Assembly: GCF_000774145.1 (NCBI RefSeq)
Contig: NZ_KN322985.1
Coordinates: 588,710 to 652,709 of the forward strand
Reading direction: 5' to 3'
Length of the DNA stretch: 64,000 nt
DNA from: Pseudomonas mediterranea CFBP 5447
GTDB taxonomy: Bacteria > Pseudomonadota > Gammaproteobacteria > Pseudomonadales > Pseudomonadaceae
Numbering within the stretch: position 1 is the first letter of the stretch; each line of letters opens with the position of its first letter. Under the pieces are notes generated by a model. That model saw only the letters and a list, made by a program, of their open reading frames with translations. It made no database searches and had not been told where the DNA came from. Made by a program: the position numbers and the translations under genes. Positions 56,641 to 64,000 of the stretch are shown in pieces.

Positions 56641-57594
56641 ATGTTCAAGCGAAACACCTTAGGCCTCGGTGGCGCCGCGCTCTGCGGCGCCCTGCTGGTC
56701 AGCGGCTGCGCCAACCAGATGTCGCAACGCAGCGAGCACGAAGAGCGGGTCGAGCGTAAATTGCTCGACCATAGCCTGCAGATCGATGTGGGCGAACCCA
56801 AGGTGCTCGACCTGCCGCAACGCCGGGTACGGATCCATGAGCAGAAGACCTTCGAAGTCACCGAATTCGAAGTCACGCGTCGTTACGATCGCTACACACC
56901 GTACCAACCCTGGCGGGAAATCTATGAGATCCCGTTGGGTGCGGTAGCGGTAGTGGCCGGCATCGGCGCGAACGTGGTCAACGTGCTTGCCCTCGGCAAC
57001 CTGCCGGAAACAGCCACCCACGACTGGCTCAGCTACGGTATCGCCGGACTGAACCCGTTCATGAACGCCCCCTCCCACGGCCGCGCTCAACAAAACCTGG
57101 CGGGCATTGATGAAGTCCAGCGCGACAAACGCACGGAGCACTCCAGCCTGCCCTGGAGCGAGCGCCCGGTTGAGGTCAAGGCCGGCCGGCAGACGTTCGA
57201 GCTGAACACCGACCGCAATGGCGTGCTGCGCCTCAACCTGTTGGAAAGCCCGTTCGCCGAGCAGGACCTGAGCCAATTCGGCAAGTTGCAGATCAGCGTG
57301 ACAGACGCTCAGGACGAGGTGCACACCGACTCATCCCTGAGCATCAGCGGCAGCCTGCGCAGCAAGCTGGTGGAAGCCCACGCCTTGATCTACGACGATC
57401 TGGAAGACGACGAGGTGAGCCAGTGGGTCCATCGGGTCAAGCGCCTGTCGGAACTGGGCCTGGAAGAAGAAGCCAGCGAGCTGGAACAGAGCCTGATCGA
57501 ACTGACCCGCAACGATCCGGAATTGCAGGCCGAGTTCATGAAGGCACTGACCAAAGATGGCGGGCGGTTGGTGGCGGATCCGGGCGCTCACTGA
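56641..57594 (+). CDS. Hypothetical lipoprotein downstream of proS
   Basis: A 317-aa protein with a lipobox at Cys23 (LLVSGC). It contains a short hydrophobic segment (GAVAVVAGIGANVVNVLALG, about residues 100-119) and an acidic, helical C-terminal region (DDLEDDEVSQWVHRVKRLSELGLEEEASELEQSL). The 17-base gap suggests co-transcription with proS. I do not recognise a function. Confidence 0.7.
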   Translation: MFKRNTLGLGGAALCGALLVSGCANQMSQRSEHEERVERKLLDHSLQIDVGEPKVLDLPQRRVRIHEQKTFEVTEFEVTRRYDRYTPYQPWREIYEIPLGAVAVVAGIGANVVNVLALGNLPETATHDWLSYGIAGLNPFMNAPSHGRAQQNLAGIDEVQRDKRTEHSSLPWSERPVEVKAGRQTFELNTDRNGVLRLNLLESPFAEQDLSQFGKLQISVTDAQDEVHTDSSLSISGSLRSKLVEAHALIYDDLEDDEVSQWVHRVKRLSELGLEEEASELEQSLIELTRNDPELQAEFMKALTKDGGRLVADPGAH

Positions 57595-57600
57595 CACCCT

Positions 57601-57762
57601 TGTGGCGAGGGGATTTAGCGAAACGTCGCACCGCCCCGCTGGGGTGCGAAGCAGCCCCAAACCAGTCAACTCAATCTGTCAGGCATACCGAGTTGTCGGG
57701 TTTTAGGGCTGCTTCGCACCCCAGCGGGGCGGTGCGACGTTTCGCTAAATCCCCTCGCCACA
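57601..57762. repeat. Large symmetric REPIN, long-arm variant
   Basis: Both arms carry the long variant (TGTGGCGAGGGGATTTAGCG then AAACGTCGCACCGCCCCGCT and complement). Each arm is about 60 bases including GGGTGCGAAGCAGCCCC, giving a very long hairpin. It separates the convergent lipoprotein and dinB genes. Confidence 0.9.
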
Positions 57763-57793
57763 AAAAGCCTTCTGAGCAGGCCCATCCAAGGCA

Positions 57794-58855
57794 TCACCGC
57801 TCAAACAACTCCAACTGCTCGAACCCGCCGCGTAAATCCTCCAGTCGGACCCCGATCCCCAGTAACCGCACCGGCTTCGCGCCACGCTTGAACGCCTGGG
57901 TCAGCAACGACCGGTAACTGCCCAGATCCCGCCCTGCCCCCGCCTGCTCCAGGGTGGTCTGGGTGAAGTCGTGGAACTTGACTTTGACGAATGGCTTGCC
58001 GGGGCGATAGCTACTGTCGATTCGCGCCATGCGCCCGCTCAGGGTTTCCATCAGCTCCGGCAGTTTGTCGAGGCAGCTCGCCAGATCGGGCAGGTCGACA
58101 TCGTAGGTGTTTTCCACACTGATGGACTGACGTCGGCTGTCGTTGTGCACCAGGCGCTCATCGATCCCACGGGCCAGACTCCAGAGTCGCTCACCAAAAC
58201 TGCCGAATTCGCGCACCAGCGCCAGCTTGTCCCACTGACGCAGCTGCAGGCAGTCGGCAATCCCGAGCCGGTTCAGCTTGTCGGCCGTGACCTTGCCGAC
58301 GCCATGAAGCTTGCTCACCGGCAGGGCTGAGACGAAGTCCTCGACCTGGTCGGGGGTAATGACGAACAGGCCGTTGGGTTTTCTCCAGTCACTGGCAATC
58401 TTGGCCAGGAACTTGTTCGGGGCGACACCGGCGGACACCGTGATATGCAACTGATTGGACACGCGTCGGCGGATGTCCTGAGCAATGCGGGTGGCGCTGC
58501 CACCAAAATGGGCGCTGTCGGAAACGTCCAGGTAGGCCTCGTCCAGGGACAACGGCTCGATCAGGTCGGTGTAGTCGCGGAAGATGCCCTGGATTTCCTT
58601 CGATGCCTCGCGATAGGCGTCCATCCTGGGCTTGACGATGAGCAGGTCCGGGCAGAGTTTCAAGGCGTGCCCGGAGGACATGGCCGAGCGCACACCATAG
58701 GCCCGTGCTTCGTAGTTGCAGGTCGCAATGACGCCCCGTCGATCCGCCGAACCGCCGACCGCCATGGGTCTTCCGGCCAGCCGCGGGTCATCGCGCATCT
58801 CGATGGCGGCATAAAAGCAATCGCAGTCGACGTGGATGATTTTGCGTTGCGTCAT
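57794..58855 (-). CDS. dinB: DNA polymerase IV
   Basis: A 353-aa Y-family translesion polymerase. Metal-binding acidic residues sit in IIHVDCDCFYAAIEM (Asp10) and EPLSLDEAYLDVS; the helix-hairpin-helix ISKLHGVGKVTADKLNRLGI-like segment and the little-finger domain follow. Start at 58855 (MTQRKIIHVD) as in the family; longer readings upstream are not conserved. I see no clear LexA box in the 280 bases upstream. Confidence 0.95.
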   Translation of the reverse strand: MTQRKIIHVDCDCFYAAIEMRDDPRLAGRPMAVGGSADRRGVIATCNYEARAYGVRSAMSSGHALKLCPDLLIVKPRMDAYREASKEIQGIFRDYTDLIEPLSLDEAYLDVSDSAHFGGSATRIAQDIRRRVSNQLHITVSAGVAPNKFLAKIASDWRKPNGLFVITPDQVEDFVSALPVSKLHGVGKVTADKLNRLGIADCLQLRQWDKLALVREFGSFGERLWSLARGIDERLVHNDSRRQSISVENTYDVDLPDLASCLDKLPELMETLSGRMARIDSSYRPGKPFVKVKFHDFTQTTLEQAGAGRDLGSYRSLLTQAFKRGAKPVRLLGIGVRLEDLRGGFEQLELFER

Positions 58856-59094
58856 AAAAAGCGGATGCGGGACGAATCGGACCGTCAGTATCGCATCGAC
58901 AACTGTACATAGCACCAGTAGTTTGAAAGATCCGACGCTTAGCCTGGAAAAGAGCTACGTAAGATGTATTTCTTCAATCGTACCGAACCGCCCAATAGAG
59001 CCGCAGCCCTTGCCCCGCCTGCGTCACAGCTCGGTCACAATGTTTTTTCAGCGGCTAAGCGCTTGAAGCGGAACAGTTTTTTCTAAGACAAGGG

Positions 59095-59122
59095 TTGACA
59101 GCCTGGCGATCCTCTGTAGAAT
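59095..59122 (+). promoter_or_regulatory. Sigma-70 promoter of the initiator tRNA gene
   Basis: Consensus TTGACA (59095-59100), a 16-base spacer and TAGAAT (59117-59122). The GC-rich stretch right after the -10 box resembles the discriminator of stringently controlled promoters. Confidence 0.85.
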
Positions 59123-59135
59123 GCCGCCTCACAGA

Positions 59136-59212
<77 letters not shown>

Positions 59213-59220
59213 AACATCAG

Positions 59221-59252
59221 GAAAGGCTACTCGAAAGAGTGGCCTTTTTTGT
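59221..59252 (+). terminator. Terminator of the tRNA gene
   Basis: AAAGGCTACTC and GAGTGGCCTTT form an imperfect stem around a GAAA loop, followed by a T-run. Confidence 0.88.
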
Positions 59253-59287
59253 GTCTGCTATTTTTTGGCTTGTCTAAAATCGGCCTC

Positions 59288-59306
59288 ATTACAAAAGTTT
59301 TGTAAT
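59288..59306. promoter_or_regulatory. Perfect palindrome upstream of mprF
   Basis: ATTACAAAAGTTTTGTAAT, a 19-base perfect palindrome with 9-base arms around a central G, 74 bases before the mprF start. It lies after the tRNA terminator, so it most likely serves the mprF promoter as an operator. The regulator is unknown. Confidence 0.6.
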
Positions 59307-59379
59307 TATTTTCTGCCGAAGGGATTGGTAACTTGGCTGGATACCCCCATCCTGTCGCGCATAGCTCAAGAGGTGATTG

Positions 59380-62019
59380 ATGCGCGCAAATTCTGACCCG
59401 CAAGACACTGTTACCGCGACACAACCGATCAAGGCCGAACGACTGCGCTGGCTGGACCGGATCAGCCAGTACCGGCAACCCATCGGCCTCGCCGTCACGC
59501 TGTTGCTGTTTGCGATTGCGCTCGTTGCCTGTCGCCATCTTCTGAGTGAACTCGATCTTTACGCGCTGCACGACTCGATTCTCGAGGTGCCCCGGCCGGC
59601 CCTGCTCGGCGCTGTCGCCGCCACGGTCGCAGGCTTCATCATTCTGCTGGGCTACGAATGGTCGGCGAGCCGCTATGCCGGCGTGACATTGCCACCACAG
59701 ACCCTGGTCCTGGGCGGGTTCACCGCGTTTGCCATCGGCAATGCCATCGGGCTGTCGCTCTTGTCGGGCGGTTCGGTTCGCTATCGCCTGTATGCCCGCC
59801 ATGGCCTCGGGGCTTCGGACGTCGCCCACATGACGTTGTTCGCCAGCCTGTCCCTGGGTTGCGCATTGCCGCCACTGGCCGCCCTGGCCACCCTCAGCAA
59901 CCTGCCTGCCGCTTCCGCCGCGCTGCATCTACCCGCCACCTTGCTGGCAGGTGTCTCCCTGGCAGTGCTGCTGCTCATGGGCGTGTTGGCCATCGGCATC
60001 TATCGTCGCCGCCTGCCGGAGCAACCTCATCGGGATGCGCTCCTGGTCAAGGCCGGACGTCGCACCCTGCGCCTGCCGAGCCGACGCCTGACCTTGCTGC
60101 AACTGATCATCACGGCGCTGGATGTCGCAGCCGCCGCCACGGTGCTGTATCTGTTGCTGCCCGAGGCGCCGCCGTTCGGCGCGTTCCTGTTGGTCTACCT
60201 GTTGGCGCTGGCTGCGGGCGTGCTCAGCCATGTTCCCGGTGGCGTCGGCGTTTTCGAAGCGATCCTGCTGGCGGCATTTGCCGACAAACTCGGTGCCGCG
60301 CCGCTGGCCGCCGCCCTGCTGCTGTATCGCTTGATCTATGTGCTGCTGCCGATGCTGGTGGCCTGCGTGCTGTTGTTGATCAACGAGGCCCAGCGACTGT
60401 TCCAGACGCGCCAGACCCTGCGGGCGGCATCAGGCTTTGCGGCGCCGATCCTTGCGGTGCTGGTGTTCCTCTCGGGCGTGGTGCTGCTGTTTTCCGGCGT
60501 GACCCCAGAGATCGATACGCGCCTGGAGCACATCGGTTTCCTGATCCCCCATCGGTTGGTGGACGCTTCGCACTTCGGTGCCAGCCTGGTGGGTGTGTTG
60601 TGCCTGTTGCTGGCCCAGGGCCTGCGCCGTCGCCTGTCGGCCGCCTGGATGCTGACCACCGTTTTGCTGCTGGTGGGCGCCCTGCTCTCCCTGCTCAAGG
60701 GTTTCGACTGGGAGGAAGCCACGCTGCTGACCTTGACGGCCGCCCTGCTGGCGGTATTCCGGCGCTCCTTCTATCGTCCGAGCCGCCTGACCGAACTGCC
60801 TTTTTCCCCGCTGTTCCTGATCGCCAGCCTCTGCGTGCTCGGCGCCTCGATCTGGCTGCTGCTGTTTGCCTACCAGGACGTGCCCTACAGCCACCAACTG
60901 TGGTGGCAGTTCACCCTCGATGCCGACGCTCCCCGTGGCCTGCGTTCGCTGCTGGGGGCCGCCGTGCTGCTGGTGGTGGTGTCCCTGACCTGGCTGCTGC
61001 GCACCGCGCGACCGGTGATCCACCTGCCCACGGCAGAAGAACTGGAGCGGGCCAGGACGATCCTCATGGCCTCCTCGCAGCCTGACGGCGGCCTGGCGCT
61101 GACCGGTGACAAGGCGTTGCTGTTTCACCCCAACGACGAGGCGTTCCTGATGTACGCCCGCCGTGGTCGCAGCCTGGTGGCCCTGTATGACCCGATCGGA
61201 CCGACCCAGCAACGGGCCGAGATGATCTGGCAATTCCGCGACCTGTGCGACATCCACCACGCCCGCCCGGTGTTCTATCAGGTGCGCGCCGAGAACCTGC
61301 CGTACTACATGGACATCGGCCTGACAGCGATCAAGCTGGGTGAAGAAGCCCGGGTCGACCTCAAGCGTTTCGACCTCGAAGCCAAGGGCAAGGAGATGAA
61401 GGACCTGCGCTACACCTGGAACCGCGGGACCCGGGACGGCCTGTCATTGGAGATCCATGAACCGGGGCATGCACCGATGGATGAACTCAAGGTCATCTCC
61501 GATGCCTGGCTGACTGGCAAGAACGTACGCGAGAAAGGCTTTTCCCTGGGCCGCTTCAGCGATGACTATCTCAAGCATTTCCGCATCGCCGTGATTCGCT
61601 TCGAGGGCCGTCCGGTGGCGTTCGCCAACCTGCTGGAAACCCACAACCATGAGCTGGCCAGCCTCGACCTGATGCGCGCCCACCCCGAAGCACCGAAACT
61701 GACCATGGAATTCATGATGGTCGGCCTGATCCAACATTATAAGAACCATGACTACGCCCGCTTCAGCCTCGGCATGGTCCCATTGTCGGGCCTGCAACCA
61801 CGTCGCGGTGCGCCATTGACCCAGCGCCTGGGCTCGATGGTATTTCGCCGTGGCGAGCAGCTCTACAACTTCCAGGGGCTGCGCCGCTTCAAAGACAAAT
61901 TCCAGCCTGACTGGGAACCTCGTTACATGGCCGTGCCCGCCGGACTCGATCCGCTGGTGGCGCTGGCCGATACTGCCGCCTTGATTGCAGGCGGCCTGAC
62001 TGGACTGGTGAAACGCTGA
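59380..62019 (+). CDS. mprF: MprF-type bifunctional aminoacyl-phosphatidylglycerol synthase/flippase
   Basis: An 879-aa membrane protein. The N-terminal half (to about residue 550) has about 14 TM segments of the lipid flippase; the C-terminal part is the DUF2156 synthase domain that transfers an amino acid from aminoacyl-tRNA to phosphatidylglycerol (LFHPNDEAFLMYARRGRSLVALYDPIG, EFMMVGLIQHY, RFSLGMVPLSGL). In P. aeruginosa the equivalent enzyme makes alanyl-PG and adjusts membrane charge and resistance. ATG at 59380 has AGAGGTG upstream (a TTG at 59377 is in frame). The next gene overlaps its stop by one base. Confidence 0.92.
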   Translation: MRANSDPQDTVTATQPIKAERLRWLDRISQYRQPIGLAVTLLLFAIALVACRHLLSELDLYALHDSILEVPRPALLGAVAATVAGFIILLGYEWSASRYAGVTLPPQTLVLGGFTAFAIGNAIGLSLLSGGSVRYRLYARHGLGASDVAHMTLFASLSLGCALPPLAALATLSNLPAASAALHLPATLLAGVSLAVLLLMGVLAIGIYRRRLPEQPHRDALLVKAGRRTLRLPSRRLTLLQLIITALDVAAAATVLYLLLPEAPPFGAFLLVYLLALAAGVLSHVPGGVGVFEAILLAAFADKLGAAPLAAALLLYRLIYVLLPMLVACVLLLINEAQRLFQTRQTLRAASGFAAPILAVLVFLSGVVLLFSGVTPEIDTRLEHIGFLIPHRLVDASHFGASLVGVLCLLLAQGLRRRLSAAWMLTTVLLLVGALLSLLKGFDWEEATLLTLTAALLAVFRRSFYRPSRLTELPFSPLFLIASLCVLGASIWLLLFAYQDVPYSHQLWWQFTLDADAPRGLRSLLGAAVLLVVVSLTWLLRTARPVIHLPTAEELERARTILMASSQPDGGLALTGDKALLFHPNDEAFLMYARRGRSLVALYDPIGPTQQRAEMIWQFRDLCDIHHARPVFYQVRAENLPYYMDIGLTAIKLGEEARVDLKRFDLEAKGKEMKDLRYTWNRGTRDGLSLEIHEPGHAPMDELKVISDAWLTGKNVREKGFSLGRFSDDYLKHFRIAVIRFEGRPVAFANLLETHNHELASLDLMRAHPEAPKLTMEFMMVGLIQHYKNHDYARFSLGMVPLSGLQPRRGAPLTQRLGSMVFRRGEQLYNFQGLRRFKDKFQPDWEPRYMAVPAGLDPLVALADTAALIAGGLTGLVKR

Positions 62020-63308
62020 TGATGCAACGCTCCTGGCGATACGTAGTGGCCGCCCTGCTGGTGCTGGCGGTGATTCTCGGTGGCGGTTATTGGTATTGGA
62101 ACCGCCCGGCCCCGCAACCCACCCTTGAACAACTGACACCCGCCGACGGCGCGCCGATGACCCGTGTCATCCCTGGCACCAAGCCTCGCGCCCAGGTGCT
62201 GGTGGCGGTCAATGAGGACCAGAAGCTCAGTGACACCCAATTGACGACCCTCAGCCGCGCCGGCTCGGCGCAGATCGTCCAGGTGATCCTGCCCAAGGAC
62301 TGCATGCTGCAGGGTCGTGCCTTGCAGGCAGGCCTGAGAGAGCTGCAAGGACCGGCGACGCTGGTCAGCGGTATCGGCCCGGGCGCCGTGCTCGCCTGGC
62401 GTTGGCTGGCCGAACAGAAGGATGACAAGGTCAAGGCCATTTCGGTGGACCTGGCCCTGGAGAAACCCGGCTGCACGCACCTGCTGCCCAAGACCGCGGC
62501 CCACGGCCATTGGCTGGTCGCCTGGAACGACAACCCTGACGACACCAGCGCCGCGTTCGTGCGGGATCAGAAGAACGCCGAAACCAGCATCAGCGACTAC
62601 GACATCAACCTGCCGCAAGTGCTGAACAACGAACTGCGCAAGATCCTCGTCGGCACCGACAAGGCCAAGGGTGGCCTGGCCATTCCGGTGGTCGAGGTGC
62701 CTGCGAGCCAGGCCCGCGATACCGTGACCCTGTTCCTCTCCGGCGATGGCGGCTGGCGTGACCTGGACCGCGACGTGGCCGATGAAATGGCCAAGATCGG
62801 CTATCCGGTGGTCGGCATCGACACCCTGCGCTACTACTGGCAGCACAAGAGCCCGGAGCAGAGTGCGCTGGACCTCGCCGAGCTGATGCAGCACTACCGC
62901 CAGGTCTGGGGCACCAAGCGCTTCATCCTGACCGGCTACTCCTTCGGCGCCGACGTGTTGCCGGCGATCTACAACCGCCTGCCGGCCACCGAACAGCAAC
63001 GGGTCGACGCAATCATCCTGCTGGCCTTCGCCCGCACCGGCAGCTTCGAGATCGAAGTCGAAGGCTGGCTCGGCAACGCCGGTACCGAAGCTGCCACCGG
63101 CCCGGAGATGGCCAAGCTGCCACCTGAAAAAGTGGTGTGCATCTACGGCGGCGAAGAAGCCGACGAAAGCGGCTGCACCGACAAGACCGCCGTGGGCGAA
63201 GCCATCAAGTTGCCGGGCGGTCACCACTTCGACGAAAACTACCCGGCCCTGGCCAAGCGCCTGATCGATGAGATCAACAAGCGCCAGCCCAAGCCTGCCG
63301 ACCAGTAA
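62019..63308 (+). CDS. Periplasmic alanyl-phosphatidylglycerol hydrolase-like protein (AcvB/VirJ family)
   Basis: A 429-aa protein with an N-terminal membrane anchor or signal (MMQRSWRYVVAALLVLAVILGGGYWYW). It has two alpha/beta-hydrolase-type halves; the second carries the nucleophile motif LTGYSFGADV and the start LFLSGDGGWRDLDRDVADEM of the VirJ-like domain. In P. aeruginosa the gene cotranscribed with the alanyl-PG synthase hydrolyses alanyl-PG in the periplasm. The one-base overlap (TGATG) with mprF indicates the same partnership here. Confidence 0.88.
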   Translation: MMQRSWRYVVAALLVLAVILGGGYWYWNRPAPQPTLEQLTPADGAPMTRVIPGTKPRAQVLVAVNEDQKLSDTQLTTLSRAGSAQIVQVILPKDCMLQGRALQAGLRELQGPATLVSGIGPGAVLAWRWLAEQKDDKVKAISVDLALEKPGCTHLLPKTAAHGHWLVAWNDNPDDTSAAFVRDQKNAETSISDYDINLPQVLNNELRKILVGTDKAKGGLAIPVVEVPASQARDTVTLFLSGDGGWRDLDRDVADEMAKIGYPVVGIDTLRYYWQHKSPEQSALDLAELMQHYRQVWGTKRFILTGYSFGADVLPAIYNRLPATEQQRVDAIILLAFARTGSFEIEVEGWLGNAGTEAATGPEMAKLPPEKVVCIYGGEEADESGCTDKTAVGEAIKLPGGHHFDENYPALAKRLIDEINKRQPKPADQ

Positions 63309-63326
63309 TCCGATGCTGGCTTAACA

Positions 63327-63365
63327 AGAAGCCCCTGCTGCCTTCCGGCATGCAGGGGCTTTTTG
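63327..63365. terminator. Terminator of the mprF operon
   Basis: AAGCCCCTGC pairs with GCAGGGGCTT around a loop with an inner TGCC/GGCA stem, followed by TTTTTG. It may also serve the convergent dioxygenase gene. Confidence 0.88.
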
Positions 63366-63382
63366 TTGTGACAGTGCCGCCG

Positions 63383-63409
63383 TCTTCGCGAGCAGGCTCG
63401 CTCCCACAG
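63383..63409 (-). repeat. Solitary REP arm
   Basis: One TGTGGGAGCGAG-subtype arm in reverse orientation, without a partner, just before the dioxygenase stop codon. Confidence 0.8.
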
Positions 63410-63421
63410 ACGAGGCAGGCC

Positions 63422-64000
63422 TTAGTAGACCTGCACCCGCCACAGCTCCCGCGAAGCAGACCCTGCCGACATTGGCAACCGACCGTGCAGCGTTCGGTAG
63501 TTGTCGATCAGCACCAGATCGCCTTCGCTCCATGGATGGGCAATCAGGCACTCCGGGGCGTAGACCAGGCTGTTGACCTGATCCAGCAACGCCTGTTGGG
63601 CCGCCTCGTCATGATCCTGCACAGCCTGGCTGAGGGTCTGCAGCGTCGAATCGGTGCCTTCCTGGTAACGCAGGATGAGTTCGCCGCTACGAGGATGACG
63701 ATCCACCAGGCTGTACATGCGCGGCGAACCGCCGAAGTAGGTCATCTTGGTGTAGTAGGTGATGTTCACCGCCTGCCATTGCCGAGCGACCTGCATGCCG
63801 ACCTTGCGCAGCACGTTCCGGCTGTCGACGACGGTGGTCTGGCCTTCGCCCGGTAGCGGCGCCGTCTTGCAATACAACATGAACTTGCTGGCGCAGAATT
63901 TCGGGTTGCGCTGCACCTGGGCATCGCTGTCGGGCAGCATGTTCAAGTCCCAGTGCAAAGGCGTTTTCTCCAACGAGTGCACCACGCCTTGGGGTTTGTC
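63422..64000 (-). CDS. TauD/TfdA-family Fe(II)/2-oxoglutarate dioxygenase (N-terminus beyond window)
   Basis: The visible 193 residues are the C-terminal part of a TauD/TfdA-type hydroxylase. The iron-binding HxD is in LHWDLNML, the distal His is in LIDNYRTLHGRLPM, and an Arg for 2-oxoglutarate follows (ELWRVQVY). The reading frame stays open to the edge, so the start lies outside; the GTG near 63985 is not the true start. Family members hydroxylate small molecules or peptidyl amino acids; the substrate cannot be predicted. Confidence 0.82.
   Translation of the reverse strand, partial: DKPQGVVHSLEKTPLHWDLNMLPDSDAQVQRNPKFCASKFMLYCKTAPLPGEGQTTVVDSRNVLRKVGMQVARQWQAVNITYYTKMTYFGGSPRMYSLVDRHPRSGELILRYQEGTDSTLQTLSQAVQDHDEAAQQALLDQVNSLVYAPECLIAHPWSEGDLVLIDNYRTLHGRLPMSAGSASRELWRVQVY

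Overview
The window is chromosomal DNA from a fluorescent Pseudomonas, most likely the P. fluorescens group. Supports are high GC with strong third-position GC bias, proteins that read as Pseudomonas orthologues (PobR/PobA, AotJQMOP, a QuiP-like acylase next to a glutathione S-transferase, DinB near an MprF/hydrolase pair), and many REP/REPIN palindromes between genes. I see no prophage, integrase, insertion sequence, CRISPR array or rRNA operon. One tRNA gene is present (initiator Met, 59136-59212).

Layout. 1-5.8 kb: a tiny exported protein, 4-hydroxybenzoate catabolism (divergent pobR/pobA) and two MFS transporters. 6.1-8.3 kb: a solitary 725-residue protein with the signature loops of the tubulin/FtsZ GTPase superfamily. 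8.6-14.2 kb: a DUF2288 protein and a complete branched-chain amino-acid ABC transporter. 14.5-17.0 kb: a four-gene bufferin-type RiPP operon (DUF2282 precursor, DUF692/MNIO enzyme, DUF2063 partner, DoxX). 17.1-24.5 kb: a LysR/short-chain dehydrogenase divergent pair, lipoproteins, a COG2509 flavoprotein, a cysteine-synthase-like PLP enzyme and NhaA.

24.7-35.5 kb: PdxH, an OmpA-type lipoprotein with three Trp-Trp-Pro-Phe modules, an EstB-like serine hydrolase, DinG, a CopD-domain membrane protein, a collagen-like exported protein, a second OmpA lipoprotein, YchJ, a LEA-14-like lipoprotein and a His-rich SEC-C miniprotein. 35.6-39.0 kb: glutathione S-transferase and a QuiP-like acylase. 39.3-50.0 kb: a four-gene nucleic-acid repair cluster (exonuclease, ATP-dependent ligase, Lhr-Core helicase, Mpe nuclease) split in the middle by a complete aotJQMOP-type basic amino-acid transporter operon, with near-identical REPINs at both junctions. 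50.0-64.0 kb: Dcd, a cold-shock protein, a DUF481 outer-membrane protein, an alkyltransferase-like protein, an AmpG-like permease, ProS, a lipoprotein, DinB, tRNA-fMet, an MprF-type aminoacyl-phosphatidylglycerol synthase with its partner hydrolase, and the C-terminal part of a TauD/TfdA dioxygenase cut by the window edge.

The strongest candidates for little-described biology are the lone tubulin/FtsZ-like protein with its upstream inverted repeat, the bufferin operon, the interrupted Lhr-Core repair cluster, and the mixed-arm REPINs. All family names come from reading translated sequence and motifs; no database search was run.
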